A stretch of 64,000 nt of DNA, taken from Methanolinea sp. (GTDB lineage: Archaea; Halobacteriota; Methanomicrobia; Methanomicrobiales; Methanospirillaceae). Positions 29,872 to 40,794 of the stretch are shown in pieces (position 1 is the first letter of the stretch; each line of letters begins with the position of its first letter). Below the pieces are notes generated by a model. It saw only the letters and a list, made by a program, of their open reading frames with translations. It had not been told where the DNA came from and ran no database searches. The DNA is taken from contig JADFCY010000009.1 of assembly GCA_018263335.1 (NCBI GenBank), forward strand, positions 20,554-84,553. Reading direction: 5' to 3'. Made by a program: the position numbers and the translations under genes.

Positions 29872-30596
29872 TGTCAGACCACCTCAAGAGGCTCAATGCC
29901 CCGAAGTCCTGGCACGTAGCCAGGAAGACGGAGAAGTTCATCACCAGGACCTGCCCTGGCCCGCACAATGCCAATGCCATGCCGGTCGCGGTGTGGCTCA
30001 GGGACCACATGCACTTTGCCTCCAACATGAAGGAGGTCAAGCAGATCCTGGTCCAGAAGGATGTCATCATCAACGGAAAACCCTGCCGGAATCCCCGGAT
30101 GGGGATCGGGATCTTCGACATCATCTCCATTCCCCGGATCAACAAGCACTACAGGATCCTGCGCGACAAGAGGGGCAGGCACAAGACCATTGAGATCGAT
30201 GCCGAGTCGGCAAAGAGCCGCCTGGCGAAGATCAAAAACAAGACGATCCTCCCGGGAGGAAAGGTACAGCTCAACCTCCGCTTCGGCGCAAACGTGCTCG
30301 CAGACAACACCTACAAGCCCGGCGACTCGGTGGTCATATCCCTTGAACCCGAGAACCGGTTCGCAATCCTTGACCACTTCCCGTTCGCGGTCGGCAACAT
30401 GGCAATGGTCATCGGGGGCAAGCACTCCGGCATCATTGCCCGCGTCGTCGGGATCGAGGTAGTGCCAGGGAGCGTACCGAACCGGGTGATCCTGGAAGAC
30501 CAGGAGCGCAACGCGCGTTTCGAGACCATCGACGACTATATCTACATGGTGGGCCGCGAACAACCGGCTCTCAAAGAGTGGGGGATCGAGGAATGA
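29871..30596 (+). CDS. 30S ribosomal protein S4e (eS4)
   Basis: MSDHLKRLNAPKSWHVARKTEKFITRTCPGPHN; archaeal S4e. Confidence 0.95.
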   Translation: MSDHLKRLNAPKSWHVARKTEKFITRTCPGPHNANAMPVAVWLRDHMHFASNMKEVKQILVQKDVIINGKPCRNPRMGIGIFDIISIPRINKHYRILRDKRGRHKTIEIDAESAKSRLAKIKNKTILPGGKVQLNLRFGANVLADNTYKPGDSVVISLEPENRFAILDHFPFAVGNMAMVIGGKHSGIIARVVGIEVVPGSVPNRVILEDQERNARFETIDDYIYMVGREQPALKEWGIEE

Positions 30597-31099
30597 ACCC
30601 CATGCGCAATGTCTACGTGGAGAAGGTCGTGGTGCACATGGGGGTCGGCGAGGCCGGCGACAAGCTGACCAAGGCAGTCGACCTGATGAAGACCATCACG
30701 GGAGGTACCCCGGTGCGAAGCAATGCCAAGCAGACGAACACCACGTTCGGGATCCGCAAAGGCGCCCCCATCAGCTGCAGGGTCACGCTCCGCGGCGACA
30801 AGGCAGAGACCTTCCTCAACACGGCGCTCGGGATTGTGGAGAGGAAGATCAGCGAAAACCAGATCGACCAGCGTGGGAACTTCTCGTTTGGGATCGAGGA
30901 GCACACCGATTTCCCCGGCATGAGCTACGACCCCCAGATAGGCATCTACGGCATGGACATCAACGTCGTCCTCGCCCGCCCGGGCATCCGCATCTCGCGC
31001 AGGTCAATCGAGCAGCGCAGGCTCCCCAGTAAACAGCAGGTAGGCCGGCAGGACGCCGTTGCCTTCCTCAAGGCGAGCCACCAGGTGGAGGTGCTCTGA
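30593..31099 (+). CDS. 50S ribosomal protein L5 (uL5)
   Basis: [32 protein letters not shown]. Confidence 0.95.
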   Translation: MNPMRNVYVEKVVVHMGVGEAGDKLTKAVDLMKTITGGTPVRSNAKQTNTTFGIRKGAPISCRVTLRGDKAETFLNTALGIVERKISENQIDQRGNFSFGIEEHTDFPGMSYDPQIGIYGMDINVVLARPGIRISRRSIEQRRLPSKQQVGRQDAVAFLKASHQVEVL

Positions 31100-31100
31100 A

Positions 31101-31256
31101 ATGGGCGGAGAGAAGGTCAAAAAGTACGGCCGCGGTGCACACGAATGCAAGATGTGCGGCCGGAAGCAGGGCCTGGTGCGGCGTTACAATATCATGTTCT
31201 GCCGCCAGTGTTTCAGGGAATGGGCGCAGAAGATGGGCTTTAAAAAGATGAACTAG
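31101..31256 (+). CDS. 30S ribosomal protein S14 (uS14, zinc-binding)
   Basis: [34 protein letters not shown]. Confidence 0.95.
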   Translation: MGGEKVKKYGRGAHECKMCGRKQGLVRRYNIMFCRQCFREWAQKMGFKKMN

Positions 31257-31272
31257 AGGGAGCGTCAGGCAA

Positions 31273-31665
31273 ATGGCAAGACTTAATACAATCGCAGATG
31301 GCATGTGCGCCCTCAAGAACGCGGCAGACGGAGGCAAGTCCGACGTGATCATCGAGCCGGCAAGCAAGCTGCTGGGCGCGATGTTCCGCATCATGCAGGA
31401 GGCCGGGTACATCAGCGGCTTCGAGTTCATCGAGGATGGGAGGGGAGGCCAGTTCATGGTTCACCTCAATGGCAGGATCAACCGATGTGGCGCCATCTCT
31501 CCCAGGTACTCGGTGAAGACTTCCGAACTGGAATACTGGGAGACCCAGTTCCTCCCGGGGAAGAACTTCGGGATACTGCTCCTCTCAACCTCAAAAGGCG
31601 TGATCACTCATGAACAGGCCCGCCGCGAGGGTGTGGGCGGGGAGCTCCTGGGGTATGTCTACTAG
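31273..31665 (+). CDS. 30S ribosomal protein S8 (uS8)
   Basis: [55 protein letters not shown]. Confidence 0.95.
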   Translation: MARLNTIADGMCALKNAADGGKSDVIIEPASKLLGAMFRIMQEAGYISGFEFIEDGRGGQFMVHLNGRINRCGAISPRYSVKTSELEYWETQFLPGKNFGILLLSTSKGVITHEQARREGVGGELLGYVY

Positions 31666-31683
31666 AGGGGGTGCGAAGAGATT

Positions 31684-32208
31684 ATGGCAACAGAACGAAC
31701 CGTGACCATCCCCAAGGGTGTGAACGTAGAGATACAGGGCTCCCTGGTCAGGGTGAAAGGCCCAAAGGGGCAGCTCGAGCGGGTCTTCCGGTTCCCCCAG
31801 ATCGCCATGAGCGTTGCAGGGGATGAAGTGGTCATCTCCACCGCGGCAGACAGGAAACGGGTCGTCGCAATGGTGGGGACCATCCAGGCACACGTGGCAA
31901 ACATGTGCAGAGGGGTCTCGGAAGGGTTCGAGTACCGCATGAAAGTGGTCTACAGCCACTTCCCGATCCAGCTCAAGCTCTCGGGCAACCGGCTCGAGAT
32001 CAACAATTTCCTCGGTGAGAAGAAGCCGAGATATGCGCTGATAAGGGACGGTGTCACCGCCAAGGTGGGCAACGACGAGATCGTCCTCTCCGGGATAGAC
32101 CGGGAGATGCTCGGGATCACCTCGGCAAATATCGAGGACGCGACAAGGATCCGGAACCGTGACCCCCGTATCTTTCAGGACGGCATATACCGGGTTCTGA
32201 GGGGATGA
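31684..32208 (+). CDS. 50S ribosomal protein L6 (uL6)
   Basis: VTIPKGVNVEIQGSLVRVKGPKGQLER; gene order. Confidence 0.95.
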   Translation: MATERTVTIPKGVNVEIQGSLVRVKGPKGQLERVFRFPQIAMSVAGDEVVISTAADRKRVVAMVGTIQAHVANMCRGVSEGFEYRMKVVYSHFPIQLKLSGNRLEINNFLGEKKPRYALIRDGVTAKVGNDEIVLSGIDREMLGITSANIEDATRIRNRDPRIFQDGIYRVLRG

Positions 32209-32213
32209 GGATC

Positions 32214-32660
32214 ATGGCTGACGAAAAAATCCGACGTATTCGTGTCAGGGCAGAGAAGTCCGCCCGTTTCAGGAGAGACGGGGAAGGAAAGAAGGAGCGT
32301 CTCGCCGACACGTGGAGGAGGCCCCGCGGGCTTCACAACAAGCAGCGGATCCAGAAGAAGGCCAAAGGCCCCATGCCCACGCCCGGCTACGGAAGCCCGG
32401 CCGACATCAGGGGACTGCACCCAAGCGGATACCGCGACGTGCTGGTCCACACTCCCGGAGATCTCGAAGGACTCGATCCTGCGCTCGATGCAATCCGCAT
32501 CGCGGCCCAGGTGGGTGCCAGGAAGAGGGGCATCATTCAGGAGAAAGCCCTCGCCGCAGGACTCAAAGTCCTCAATGCAAAGGATCTGTCCGCAAAGAAA
32601 GAAGCAGAAGCCGCCGGGGAGGAGCCGGTGAACGACGAGGAGGGAGAAGAGAATGACTGA
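32214..32660 (+). CDS. 50S ribosomal protein L32e (eL32)
   Basis: KERLADTWRRPRGLHNKQRIQKKAKGPMPTPGYGSPADIRGLHPSGY. Confidence 0.93.
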   Translation: MADEKIRRIRVRAEKSARFRRDGEGKKERLADTWRRPRGLHNKQRIQKKAKGPMPTPGYGSPADIRGLHPSGYRDVLVHTPGDLEGLDPALDAIRIAAQVGARKRGIIQEKALAAGLKVLNAKDLSAKKEAEAAGEEPVNDEEGEEND

Positions 32661-33105
32661 TCTCTCCACCCAGAGGAGGTTATCCGCCTCGATCCTGAAG
32701 TGCGGTGTCCACAGGGTCTGGTTCGACCCCGACCGGACCACAGACATCCAGAACGCGATCTCCCGCGAAGACCTCCGAGGTCTCATCGACGAGGATGCCA
32801 TCAGGGCGCTCCAGCCCAGGGGCAACAGCAGGGGGAGAGCGAGGGAGAAGATGGCAAAGCGCTCGTACGGGCACCGCAAGGGCCCGGGGAGGCGCAGGGG
32901 AGCGGCAGGGGCACGGAGCCCCCGGAAACGTGAATGGATCAAGAAGATCCGGGCGATCCGAAAGACTCTCGCGGAACTCCGCGACACCGGGGAGATCAAT
33001 CCCCACCTGTACCGCACGCTCTACCGCCAGGCGGCCGGGGGGCAGTTCAGGAGTGTCGCGCACCTCAAAGCGCACCTTGCGCTTATCGTCGGGAGGATGA
33101 AGTAA
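32653..33105 (+). CDS. 50S ribosomal protein L19e (eL19)
   Basis: [41 protein letters not shown]. Confidence 0.95.
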   Translation: MTDLSTQRRLSASILKCGVHRVWFDPDRTTDIQNAISREDLRGLIDEDAIRALQPRGNSRGRAREKMAKRSYGHRKGPGRRRGAAGARSPRKREWIKKIRAIRKTLAELRDTGEINPHLYRTLYRQAAGGQFRSVAHLKAHLALIVGRMK

Positions 33106-33106
33106 C

Positions 33107-33634
33107 ATGGCGACAGGACCACGCTACTTCGTTCCCTTCCGCAGGAGGAAAGAGGGCAAGACCAACTACTATGCCAGGGCAAAGCTGGTGGTATCGGACC
33201 GGCCCCGCATGGTGGTGCGCCGCACGAACAGGCACATCATCATCCAGCTGGTCACCGCGGAGATGGACGGGGACCGGACGCTGGTCTCCGCTCACTCGGG
33301 CGAGCTCGCAGGGTTTGGGTTCGCAGGGTCCACCTCGAGCACCCCTGCAGCGTATCTCACCGGTGCGCTCTTTGCGGTCAAAGCCCTGAATGCGGACTAC
33401 GAGTCTGCAATCCTTGACATCGGACTGCACCGTGCGACCCGGGGGGCCCGCGTCTTCGCAGCCCTGAAAGGGGCGGTGACTGCAGGTCTCGATATCCCGC
33501 ACGGCGAGGAGATCCTCCCTGACGATGACCGGGTGAAGGGTGCGCATATCGCCGCATACGCACCTGACCGCGCAGGCGGACTCGTGCAGAACGTGGAACA
33601 GACATTGGACGCCATCATGAAGGAGCTGGAGTAA
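33107..33634 (+). CDS. 50S ribosomal protein L18 (uL18)
   Basis: [49 protein letters not shown]. Confidence 0.95.
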   Translation: MATGPRYFVPFRRRKEGKTNYYARAKLVVSDRPRMVVRRTNRHIIIQLVTAEMDGDRTLVSAHSGELAGFGFAGSTSSTPAAYLTGALFAVKALNADYESAILDIGLHRATRGARVFAALKGAVTAGLDIPHGEEILPDDDRVKGAHIAAYAPDRAGGLVQNVEQTLDAIMKELE

Positions 33635-33635
33635 T

Positions 33636-34253
33636 ATGGCATATGAGAAAGAGGAATGGATCCCGCTGACCGGCCTTGGGAAGATGGTGGTATCGGGCCA
33701 GCTGACCAGCATCGACCAGGTGCTGGAGAGCGGTCGCCCCATCAAGGAGCCGGGCATCGTCGACGCCTTCCTCCCCGACCTCGAAGACGAGGTCCTTGAC
33801 ATCACCATGGTGCAGCGGATGACCGACTCCGGCCGCCGGGTGAAGTTCCGCGCCGTCGTGGTGGTCGGGAACAGGAACGGGTACATCGGGTTTGGCCAGG
33901 GCAAGGACTCCCAGGTAGGAGACGCCATCAAGAAAGCAATCGTGGATGCCAAGACCAACCTTATCAAGGTCCGGAGGGGCTGCGGCAGCTGGGAATGCGG
34001 CTGCGACACCGTCCACTCAATCCCCATGATGGTGGAAGGGGCGGCAGGCAGCGTCAGGGTCACCCTCAAGCCGGCGCCCCAGGGTATCGGCCTTGTGACC
34101 GGAGAGATCAGCAAGAAGGTGCTGGAACTTGCCGGAATCCGTGACGTGTGGACATTCTCCCGCGGCCAGACCCGGACCACCATCAACTTCGCCAAGGCCA
34201 CCTTCAACGCCCTGAAGGCGACCAACATGATCCGCACGGGAGGCCAGGAATAA
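33636..34253 (+). CDS. 30S ribosomal protein S5 (uS5)
   Basis: [54 protein letters not shown]. Confidence 0.96.
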   Translation: MAYEKEEWIPLTGLGKMVVSGQLTSIDQVLESGRPIKEPGIVDAFLPDLEDEVLDITMVQRMTDSGRRVKFRAVVVVGNRNGYIGFGQGKDSQVGDAIKKAIVDAKTNLIKVRRGCGSWECGCDTVHSIPMMVEGAAGSVRVTLKPAPQGIGLVTGEISKKVLELAGIRDVWTFSRGQTRTTINFAKATFNALKATNMIRTGGQE

Positions 34254-34714
34254 TGTACGCAATCGTGCAGGTCCGCGGGGTGGTGAATACCCGGCGGGAC
34301 ATCAAGGATACCCTAAAGATGCTCCGCCTGCACCACATCAACCACTGTGTCCTGGTCCCGGACACCCCCGAGTACCTCGGGATGATCCGCAAGGTCAAGG
34401 ACTTCGTGGCCTATGGCGAGGTGGATGTCGAGACGGTCGAGACGATCCTCCGCACCAGGGGCAGGGTTGAGGGGAACAGGCCCCTCACCGATGAATACGT
34501 GAGGGAGAACTCGACATACCCGGGCATCACTGACTTTGCCAGGGCCCTGGCATCAGGAGAGGCCCGGCTGTCGGATATCCCCGGCGTAAAACCGGTGCTC
34601 AGGCTCCATCCTCCCAGGAAAGGATACCGGACCATCAAGAGGACCTATCCCCAGGGGGGAGCCCTCGGGTACTACGGAAAGGAGATCAACGAGCTCCTGC
34701 ACAAGATGAGGTGA
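34253..34714 (+). CDS. 50S ribosomal protein L30 (uL30)
   Basis: [57 protein letters not shown]. Confidence 0.95.
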   Translation: MYAIVQVRGVVNTRRDIKDTLKMLRLHHINHCVLVPDTPEYLGMIRKVKDFVAYGEVDVETVETILRTRGRVEGNRPLTDEYVRENSTYPGITDFARALASGEARLSDIPGVKPVLRLHPPRKGYRTIKRTYPQGGALGYYGKEINELLHKMR

Positions 34715-34718
34715 AGCG

Positions 34719-35144
34719 ATGCCAGTGAACAAGAGATCAAAATTCCGCGGCTCGAGGACGTGCGGCGGAGGCACTCACAAGAACAGGAGAGGTGCGGGTA
34801 ACCGTGGCGGCAGGGGCCGTGCCGGACACCGCGACCACCGGTTCTCCCATTTCCTCGTGTACGGGGAAGTCCACAACGGCAAGCACGGGTTCTTCAACCA
34901 GACGTCGGCCGAAGTAAACGTGCTCTCGGTGGGCAGGCTCTCAGAGATGGTCGAGGAGCTCATCGCTGCCGGGATGGCGTCCAGGGAGGGTGACGCAGTC
35001 GTCATCTCCGCGGATCAGATCGGTATCGATAAGATACTTGGCAACGGAAAAGTCACACAGAAGATGCACGTCTCAGCACGTGCATTCTCAGGACAGGCAA
35101 AACAGAAGATAGAGGCGATGGGTGGCCAGGCCCTGGTTATCTAA
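34719..35144 (+). CDS. 50S ribosomal protein L15 (uL15)
   Basis: SRTCGGGTHKNRRGAGNRGGRGRAGHRDHRF; gene order. Confidence 0.95.
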   Translation: MPVNKRSKFRGSRTCGGGTHKNRRGAGNRGGRGRAGHRDHRFSHFLVYGEVHNGKHGFFNQTSAEVNVLSVGRLSEMVEELIAAGMASREGDAVVISADQIGIDKILGNGKVTQKMHVSARAFSGQAKQKIEAMGGQALVI

Positions 35145-35164
35145 TCCCTTTTTGTGGTGAAAGA

Positions 35165-36598
35165 ATGGGAGAACTTCTGGACCGAATGGAACCGCTGCTC
35201 GCAGCGATGCCCACCGTAAAAGGACCTGAAGGCCACGTCCACTTCAAGAACAAGCTGGTCTGGACCGCAGGGATCCTCATCCTGTATTTTGTGCTTACCA
35301 ATATCCCATTGTTCGGCCTTGACCCGGGCTCCCAGGACATATTCTTCTACTGGCGCGCCCTCCTCGCCGGTGCCAGCGGGTCCCTCGTGCAGCTTGGGAT
35401 CGGCCCGATCGTGACCGCGTCCATCGTCCTGCAACTCCTGAAGGGTGCGGACCTCATCCATATCGACACGAGCGATATGAGAGGGCAGATCCAGTACATG
35501 GGCCTGCAGAAACTCCTGATCTTCGTGATGATCATCGTCGAGGCGGCACCAAACCTCGTGGGCGGCTTCCTGATGCCGGACCCCGCCATCGCGAATGCAT
35601 TCTTTGGAGGAAACCTGTTCCTGGTCTCGTTTATCATCTTCCTCCAGGTCTGCATCGGTGGGGTGCTGATCGTCTTCATGGACGAGGTGGTCACCAAGTG
35701 GGGTATAGGGTCCGGTGTCGGCCTCTTCATCATCGCCGGGATATCCCAGGCAATTATCAACGGGTTCATCAACTGGGCGCCGGTGAGTGACCAGTATCCC
35801 GTCGGGTTCTTCCCCCGCATCGCGGCTGTCATTATGGACGGGGCAAACTTCCTGCAGTACATGGGCACCGACATGATCGCGTTCATCACCACGGTCGTCA
35901 TCTTCCTGGTCATCGTGTACGTGGAATCGACCAGGATCGAGATCCCGCTTGCGCATGCGCAGGTCCGTGGTGCACGGGCGAGGTTCCCGGTCAAGCTGAT
36001 CTACGCGAGCGTGCTGCCGATGATCCTCGTCCGGGTGCTGCAGGCAAACATCCAGATGATCGGTCTCTTCCTGAACAACGTCGGGATCACCATCCTCGGC
36101 GCATTCCAGGGTGCCACCCCCGTCAGCGGGCTGATGTGGTACCTTGCGCCCATCAACGGTCCCGATGACTGGATGTGGTGGCTGTATGACCTCGGGCATG
36201 CGCCCTGGGAGGTGCTGGTCAGGATGGGGATCGATATCTTCGTCGTGGTCGTGGGAGGCGCCATCTTTGCCCTCTTCTGGATCAAGACCGCGGGAATGGA
36301 CTCAAAGGACGTGGCACGCCAGATCCAGCACTCGGGGATGTCCATCCCGGGATACCGGAGGAATCCCCAGGTGCTGGAGAAGTACCTTGACCGTTACATC
36401 CCCAGGGTCACTGTCATCGGCGGTGTGTTCATCGGCGTCCTCTCGGTCTTTGCCAACCTCTTCGGCGTGATCGGGGCGGTGAGTGGCACGGGGCTCCTGC
36501 TCACGGTGTCCATCACCTACCGGCTCTACGAGGAGATCGCGAGCCAGCAGATCATGGAGATGTACCCGTTCATGCGGACATTTTTCGGAAAGGAGTAA
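35165..36598 (+). CDS. secY: preprotein translocase subunit SecY
   Basis: LNVGIGPIVTASIVLQLL-type core; SGMSIPGYRRNPQVLEKYLDRYIPRVTVIGG; 10-TM pattern. Confidence 0.96.
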   Translation: MGELLDRMEPLLAAMPTVKGPEGHVHFKNKLVWTAGILILYFVLTNIPLFGLDPGSQDIFFYWRALLAGASGSLVQLGIGPIVTASIVLQLLKGADLIHIDTSDMRGQIQYMGLQKLLIFVMIIVEAAPNLVGGFLMPDPAIANAFFGGNLFLVSFIIFLQVCIGGVLIVFMDEVVTKWGIGSGVGLFIIAGISQAIINGFINWAPVSDQYPVGFFPRIAAVIMDGANFLQYMGTDMIAFITTVVIFLVIVYVESTRIEIPLAHAQVRGARARFPVKLIYASVLPMILVRVLQANIQMIGLFLNNVGITILGAFQGATPVSGLMWYLAPINGPDDWMWWLYDLGHAPWEVLVRMGIDIFVVVVGGAIFALFWIKTAGMDSKDVARQIQHSGMSIPGYRRNPQVLEKYLDRYIPRVTVIGGVFIGVLSVFANLFGVIGAVSGTGLLLTVSITYRLYEEIASQQIMEMYPFMRTFFGKE

Positions 36599-36600
36599 GT

Positions 36601-37173
36601 ATGACAGGAAGGAGAGTGATCGTGACCGGGGTCCCGGGGGTTGGCAAGACCACCGTCGTGACCGGTGCACTGAAAGTCCTCGAAGCGGAGGGGATCTCTT
36701 ACCGGTCCCTCAACTTCGGGACTTACATGTTCGAGACCGCCCAGAAGGAGGGGCTCGCAAGGGATCGCGACGAGATGCGCCGGCTTCCCGGTGATGTCCA
36801 GAAGACGCTCCAGCAGAGCGCCGCACGTGCGATGGCACGGGAGAGCGGAAACATCCTCGTCGATACGCATGCATCCGTCAAGACGCCCAGGGGATTTTTG
36901 GCCGGCCTGCCCGAGTGGGTGCTCCGTGAACTGATGCCGGACACTCTCATCCTTGTGGAGACCGACGAGGACCAGATCCTTATGCGCCGGCTATCGGACG
37001 AGACGCGGACGAGGGATATGGAGGGGTCCGGGGCGATTGCCGATCACCAGCAGTTCAACCGTGCAATCGCGGCATCCTATTCCATGCTCACCGGGTGCAC
37101 CATCAAGTACATCACCAACGCGGATTTCCTGCTCGACCGCGCAGTGGAAGAGATGGCCGCAGTCCTCAGGTGA
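36601..37173 (+). CDS. adkA: archaeal adenylate kinase
   Basis: VIVTGVPGVGKTTVVTGALKVLEAEG...LNFGTYMFETAQKEGLARDRDEMRRL. Confidence 0.94.
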   Translation: MTGRRVIVTGVPGVGKTTVVTGALKVLEAEGISYRSLNFGTYMFETAQKEGLARDRDEMRRLPGDVQKTLQQSAARAMARESGNILVDTHASVKTPRGFLAGLPEWVLRELMPDTLILVETDEDQILMRRLSDETRTRDMEGSGAIADHQQFNRAIAASYSMLTGCTIKYITNADFLLDRAVEEMAAVLR

Positions 37174-37178
37174 GTGGA

Positions 37179-37775
37179 ATGAAGAAGAAGAAGTTCGGGG
37201 GCTTTATCGCCCTGCTGGTGGCCATGGCCATGATCCTCTCCTACAGTATCGCGCCCATCAGGGACGGGGTAGGGGAGGCCCTTGATGTGGTCCTGGGGCC
37301 GCTTGCAGGGATGATGCCATTCTACATCCTGATCATCATCCTCTCCGCAGCCACCGGGCTCTATTCATCAATCATCCAGAAGTATACGATAGACTACGAG
37401 AGGATGACCGAGGTGCAGGAGAGGATGAAGGTCTTCCAGAGAGAGTTTCGCGAGGCCCAGCTCTCCGGGGATGAGAAGAGGATCAAGAAGATGGACGCAA
37501 AGAGGGACAAGGTGATGAAGGAGCAGATGGAGCTCTCGCAGCAGCAGTTCACCCCCATGGCCTACATTTTGATCATCACTGTCCCGATCTTCTTCTGGCT
37601 CCTCTTCAGGCTGGGAGTCGCACCTGATGCGACCGTGGTTATGCCATTCTTTGGGTCCCATACGCTCACCGATGCGGTGCTTGGCCCTGTCCCGGCCTGG
37701 ATCCTCTGGTACATGATCTGCTCGCTCTCCATCAGCCAGGTGGTCAGGAAGTCGCTGAACATCGGGGGCATCTGA
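37179..37775 (+). CDS. DUF106 (Oxa1/YidC/EMC3-like) membrane insertase family protein
   Basis: TM-coiled coil-TM pattern between adkA and cmk (YSSIIQKYTIDYERMTEVQERMKVFQREFREAQ). Confidence 0.88.
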   Translation: MKKKKFGGFIALLVAMAMILSYSIAPIRDGVGEALDVVLGPLAGMMPFYILIIILSAATGLYSSIIQKYTIDYERMTEVQERMKVFQREFREAQLSGDEKRIKKMDAKRDKVMKEQMELSQQQFTPMAYILIITVPIFFWLLFRLGVAPDATVVMPFFGSHTLTDAVLGPVPAWILWYMICSLSISQVVRKSLNIGGI

Positions 37776-38320
37776 TGCGTATCACGGTGAGCGGGCTTCC
37801 CGGGAGCGGGACCACCTCGCTCGCCCGCCACCTTGCAGCGACCAGGAATTATACCCTCATATCAGCCGGAGAGGTATTCCGGCAGATGGCAGCCGAGAAA
37901 GGCCTCGATATCGCGGAGTTCGGAAGGCGTGCAGAGCAGGACCCCTCGATCGACCGGGAGATCGACGCCCGGCAGCGCGAGATTGCCGAGTCCCGTGACG
38001 AGATCATCGCCGAGGGGCGGCTCTCGGGATGGTGCGTGCGCAATGCTGACCTGAAGATCTGGCTCCAGGCTTCCATGGAGTGCAGGGTTGCACGGATATT
38101 CTCCCGGGATACGCTCGAGGATATCGATACCGCCCTCCTCCTCACCCGGGAACGGGAGGCATCGGAGGCACATCGCTACCGGGAATACTACTCGATCAAC
38201 ATCAATGATCTCTCCCCCTACCACCTGATCCTCAACTCAGAGAAGTTCGGGGTGGAAGACCTCTCCTCCATCGTTGAGGCGGCGATCGAAAGGGTTGAGC
38301 GGGCGCATCCTCTTCACTGA
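37775..38320 (+). CDS. cmk: cytidylate kinase (archaeal)
   Basis: MRITVSGLPGSGTTSLARHLAATRNYTLISAGEVFRQMAAEKGLDIAEF. Confidence 0.92.
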   Translation: MRITVSGLPGSGTTSLARHLAATRNYTLISAGEVFRQMAAEKGLDIAEFGRRAEQDPSIDREIDARQREIAESRDEIIAEGRLSGWCVRNADLKIWLQASMECRVARIFSRDTLEDIDTALLLTREREASEAHRYREYYSININDLSPYHLILNSEKFGVEDLSSIVEAAIERVERAHPLH

Positions 38321-38510
38321 CCCTGGCGGATACTGCCGCTCCCTCCCATCTTTTTCTCGTCCCGTCATGCGAAGCCGGGCTTTTTTTTCGTTCTCCCGCA
38401 TCAGGCCACGGCACACCCGATGGTGGCCCATTATCGTCTCGGAAAGAAATACTGTTGTTCCAGGAGGATTCGGAACGCGTAGTGTTCATGCAAGGAGGGG
38501 GCTTCCCACG

Positions 38511-39350
38511 ATGAGGCTCTCGGTGCTGACGGACAATTCAAGCCTGACGGACCGGTATTACCTTGCAGAGCCAGGGTTCTCGGTACTTTTGGAGGAAGGG
38601 GTCCGAAAGGTGCTCTTTGACCTGGGATACTCCGATGTCTTTGTGAGGAATGCCATGAAGATGGGACACTCCCTTCTTGACCTCGAGTACGTCGTCCTCT
38701 CGCACGGGCACCTCGACCACACCTGGGGCCTGGTGCACCTCGTGATGGCGCTCACAGAGGCAGAGATCGAGAAAAGAGACTTCAGGAGACCCACACTTGT
38801 CGCACACCCGGACGTCTTCCTGACCAAGCAGTCGGGAAAGGTCCCCGAGTCGGGCGCGCTCTTCTCTGAAGAGAAGTGCGGGGAGCACTTCAGACTCACA
38901 CTCTCCAGGCGCCCGGTCTGGCTCTCAGACGACCTCGTCTTCCTGGGCGAGATCCCCCGGAGGTTTGGATTCGAGCTCCCCGAAGGCGGCAGGCGAAGGA
39001 AGCGGGGTGGGACCATAGAAAACGACGAAATGGCCGATGACAGTGCGCTCGTGTGGAGGGGAAGAGACGGCCTCGTCGTGATCACCGGGTGCTCTCACAC
39101 AGGCATCTGCAACATCGTGGCATATGCCCGGGAAGTCTGCGGTGAAGAGCGCGTGCAGGATATCATCGGCGGCCTCCACCTGATGAAGGCGCCGGAGAGC
39201 CGACTCGATGCCACGGCTGCAACCCTGAAAAGCATGGGTGTGGTGCGGATGCATCCCTGCCACTGCACCGGTTTTACGGCGGTCCACCGCTTTGCCAGGG
39301 AGTTCATCGTGGAAGAGACGGGATCAGGCCTGGTGTGCGAGTACTCCTGA
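38511..39350 (+). CDS. MBL-fold metallo-hydrolase
   Basis: VVLSHGHLDHTWGL metal motif, VITGCSHTGICNI, GGLHLMKAPESRLDATAATLKSMGV. Confidence 0.85.
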   Translation: MRLSVLTDNSSLTDRYYLAEPGFSVLLEEGVRKVLFDLGYSDVFVRNAMKMGHSLLDLEYVVLSHGHLDHTWGLVHLVMALTEAEIEKRDFRRPTLVAHPDVFLTKQSGKVPESGALFSEEKCGEHFRLTLSRRPVWLSDDLVFLGEIPRRFGFELPEGGRRRKRGGTIENDEMADDSALVWRGRDGLVVITGCSHTGICNIVAYAREVCGEERVQDIIGGLHLMKAPESRLDATAATLKSMGVVRMHPCHCTGFTAVHRFAREFIVEETGSGLVCEYS

Positions 39351-39410
39351 CCATATATTTTCAGTGTGAAGGGAACAATTATTCCTCATTCTCCGGGAAG
39401 GTGGGATAGC

Positions 39411-39851
39411 ATGGTGACCTTGGGGGGCGACATCGATATCTTCGCAGTGAGTGAATGGGATGCCGAGGCGCTTCTTGCGCTCTACCGCGCGGGGGGATGG
39501 TGGAAGGAGGAGTGGGACCCATCCCACATCCCTGTCCTGGTCAGGTCTACCTTCTCATTCGTGGTAGCCGTGCACCGGCAGAGCGGGCGGACGGTCGGGA
39601 TGGGGAGGGCAATATCAGACGGTGTATCGGACGCGTACATACAGGACCTCGTTGTCCTCCCCGAATTCAGGAACCGGGGTGTCGGAAAGGCGCTCCTTAT
39701 GAGGCTGGTTGAGATCTGCAGGGCCAGGGGGATCTCCTGGATCGCGCTCGTTGCCGAGCCGGGAACGTCCGACTTTTACCGGGAGTCGGGGTTCGTGGTC
39801 ATGGAAGGGCATATTCCCATGCGTTACCAGGGAGGGGAGCGCAGGTGCTGA
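39411..39851 (+). CDS. GNAT-family N-acetyltransferase
   Basis: DLVVLPEFRNRGVGKALLMRLVEICRARGISWIALVAEPGTSDFYRESGF. Confidence 0.88.
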   Translation: MVTLGGDIDIFAVSEWDAEALLALYRAGGWWKEEWDPSHIPVLVRSTFSFVVAVHRQSGRTVGMGRAISDGVSDAYIQDLVVLPEFRNRGVGKALLMRLVEICRARGISWIALVAEPGTSDFYRESGFVVMEGHIPMRYQGGERRC

Positions 39852-40753
39852 AATTCTCCCAGTTTCGTCCCGTCACCTTCCGGGAGCAGGCGCTCTTCCG
39901 GGACCATTACCGCCTTTATCCCCAGGTGCACAGTGACAACCTCTTCTCCAACATGCTCTGCTGGAACCATTACGCCAATTATGCATTCCTGCAGGTGAGG
40001 GGATCGATCGTGCTCTGCAGCACCATCCAGGGAAAGACCCGGTTTCGCCCCCCCATCGGCCCACGGGACCCGGATATCCTCGAGGATGTGATACGCCTTG
40101 CCGTGGAGGAAGGGGATGAGGCGCCGCTGGTCCTTGTCGATACGCCCACGAGAGAGTGGATGGAGTACCTGTATCCTGGCATTGTCCTCCATGAGGACCG
40201 CGATCACTTCGAATACGTATACCGCGCAGAAGACCTCGCCCGCCTTCCGGGGGGGGAATACCTGACGATCCGCCGGCAGCTCAACCGGTTCAGGAAGCAG
40301 TGCAGACCGCAACTTGAGGAGATCGGGACCCGGAACCTCTCCGAAGTGGAGACTTTCCTCCACGAGTGGTGCGAGTGGAAGCAATGCAACGAACACCCGT
40401 TCCTCTCTGCCGAGAAGGATGCAGTGATGTATGCGATCTCGCATTTTCGCGAACTCGGTCTCCTGGGGCTCCTCATCAGGGTCAATGGCAAGGTGGGAGC
40501 AATCGCGGTCTTTGAGGAACTGAACCGCGAGACGGCGGTGGTCCACTTCGAAAAAGGCCTTCCCGAATGCGAGGGGATCTACAAGGCCATCAACGCCGAG
40601 ACCGCGGCATTCCTCGAAGAGCGGTATACCTACATCAACCGGGAGAGCGATATGGGAGTCCCTGGCCTCAGGGAGGCAAAGATGCGGTACCACCCCCATC
40701 ACATGGTAGAGGTCTCCTATGCCCTCCGTGATGACCTCGCGAGGCTGGTGTGA
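39845..40753 (+). CDS. DUF2156 (phosphatidylglycerol lysyltransferase C-terminal-like, GNAT fold) protein
   Basis: YLTIRRQLNRFRKQC...AIAVFEELNRETAVVHFEKGLPECEGIYKAINAETAAFL...NRESDMGVPGLREAKMRYHPHHMVE. Confidence 0.8.
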   Translation: MLKFSQFRPVTFREQALFRDHYRLYPQVHSDNLFSNMLCWNHYANYAFLQVRGSIVLCSTIQGKTRFRPPIGPRDPDILEDVIRLAVEEGDEAPLVLVDTPTREWMEYLYPGIVLHEDRDHFEYVYRAEDLARLPGGEYLTIRRQLNRFRKQCRPQLEEIGTRNLSEVETFLHEWCEWKQCNEHPFLSAEKDAVMYAISHFRELGLLGLLIRVNGKVGAIAVFEELNRETAVVHFEKGLPECEGIYKAINAETAAFLEERYTYINRESDMGVPGLREAKMRYHPHHMVEVSYALRDDLARLV

Positions 40754-40794
40754 ACGCGCTGAAACGCGCGTTCTCCCCCCTGCGCGGCGCAATC

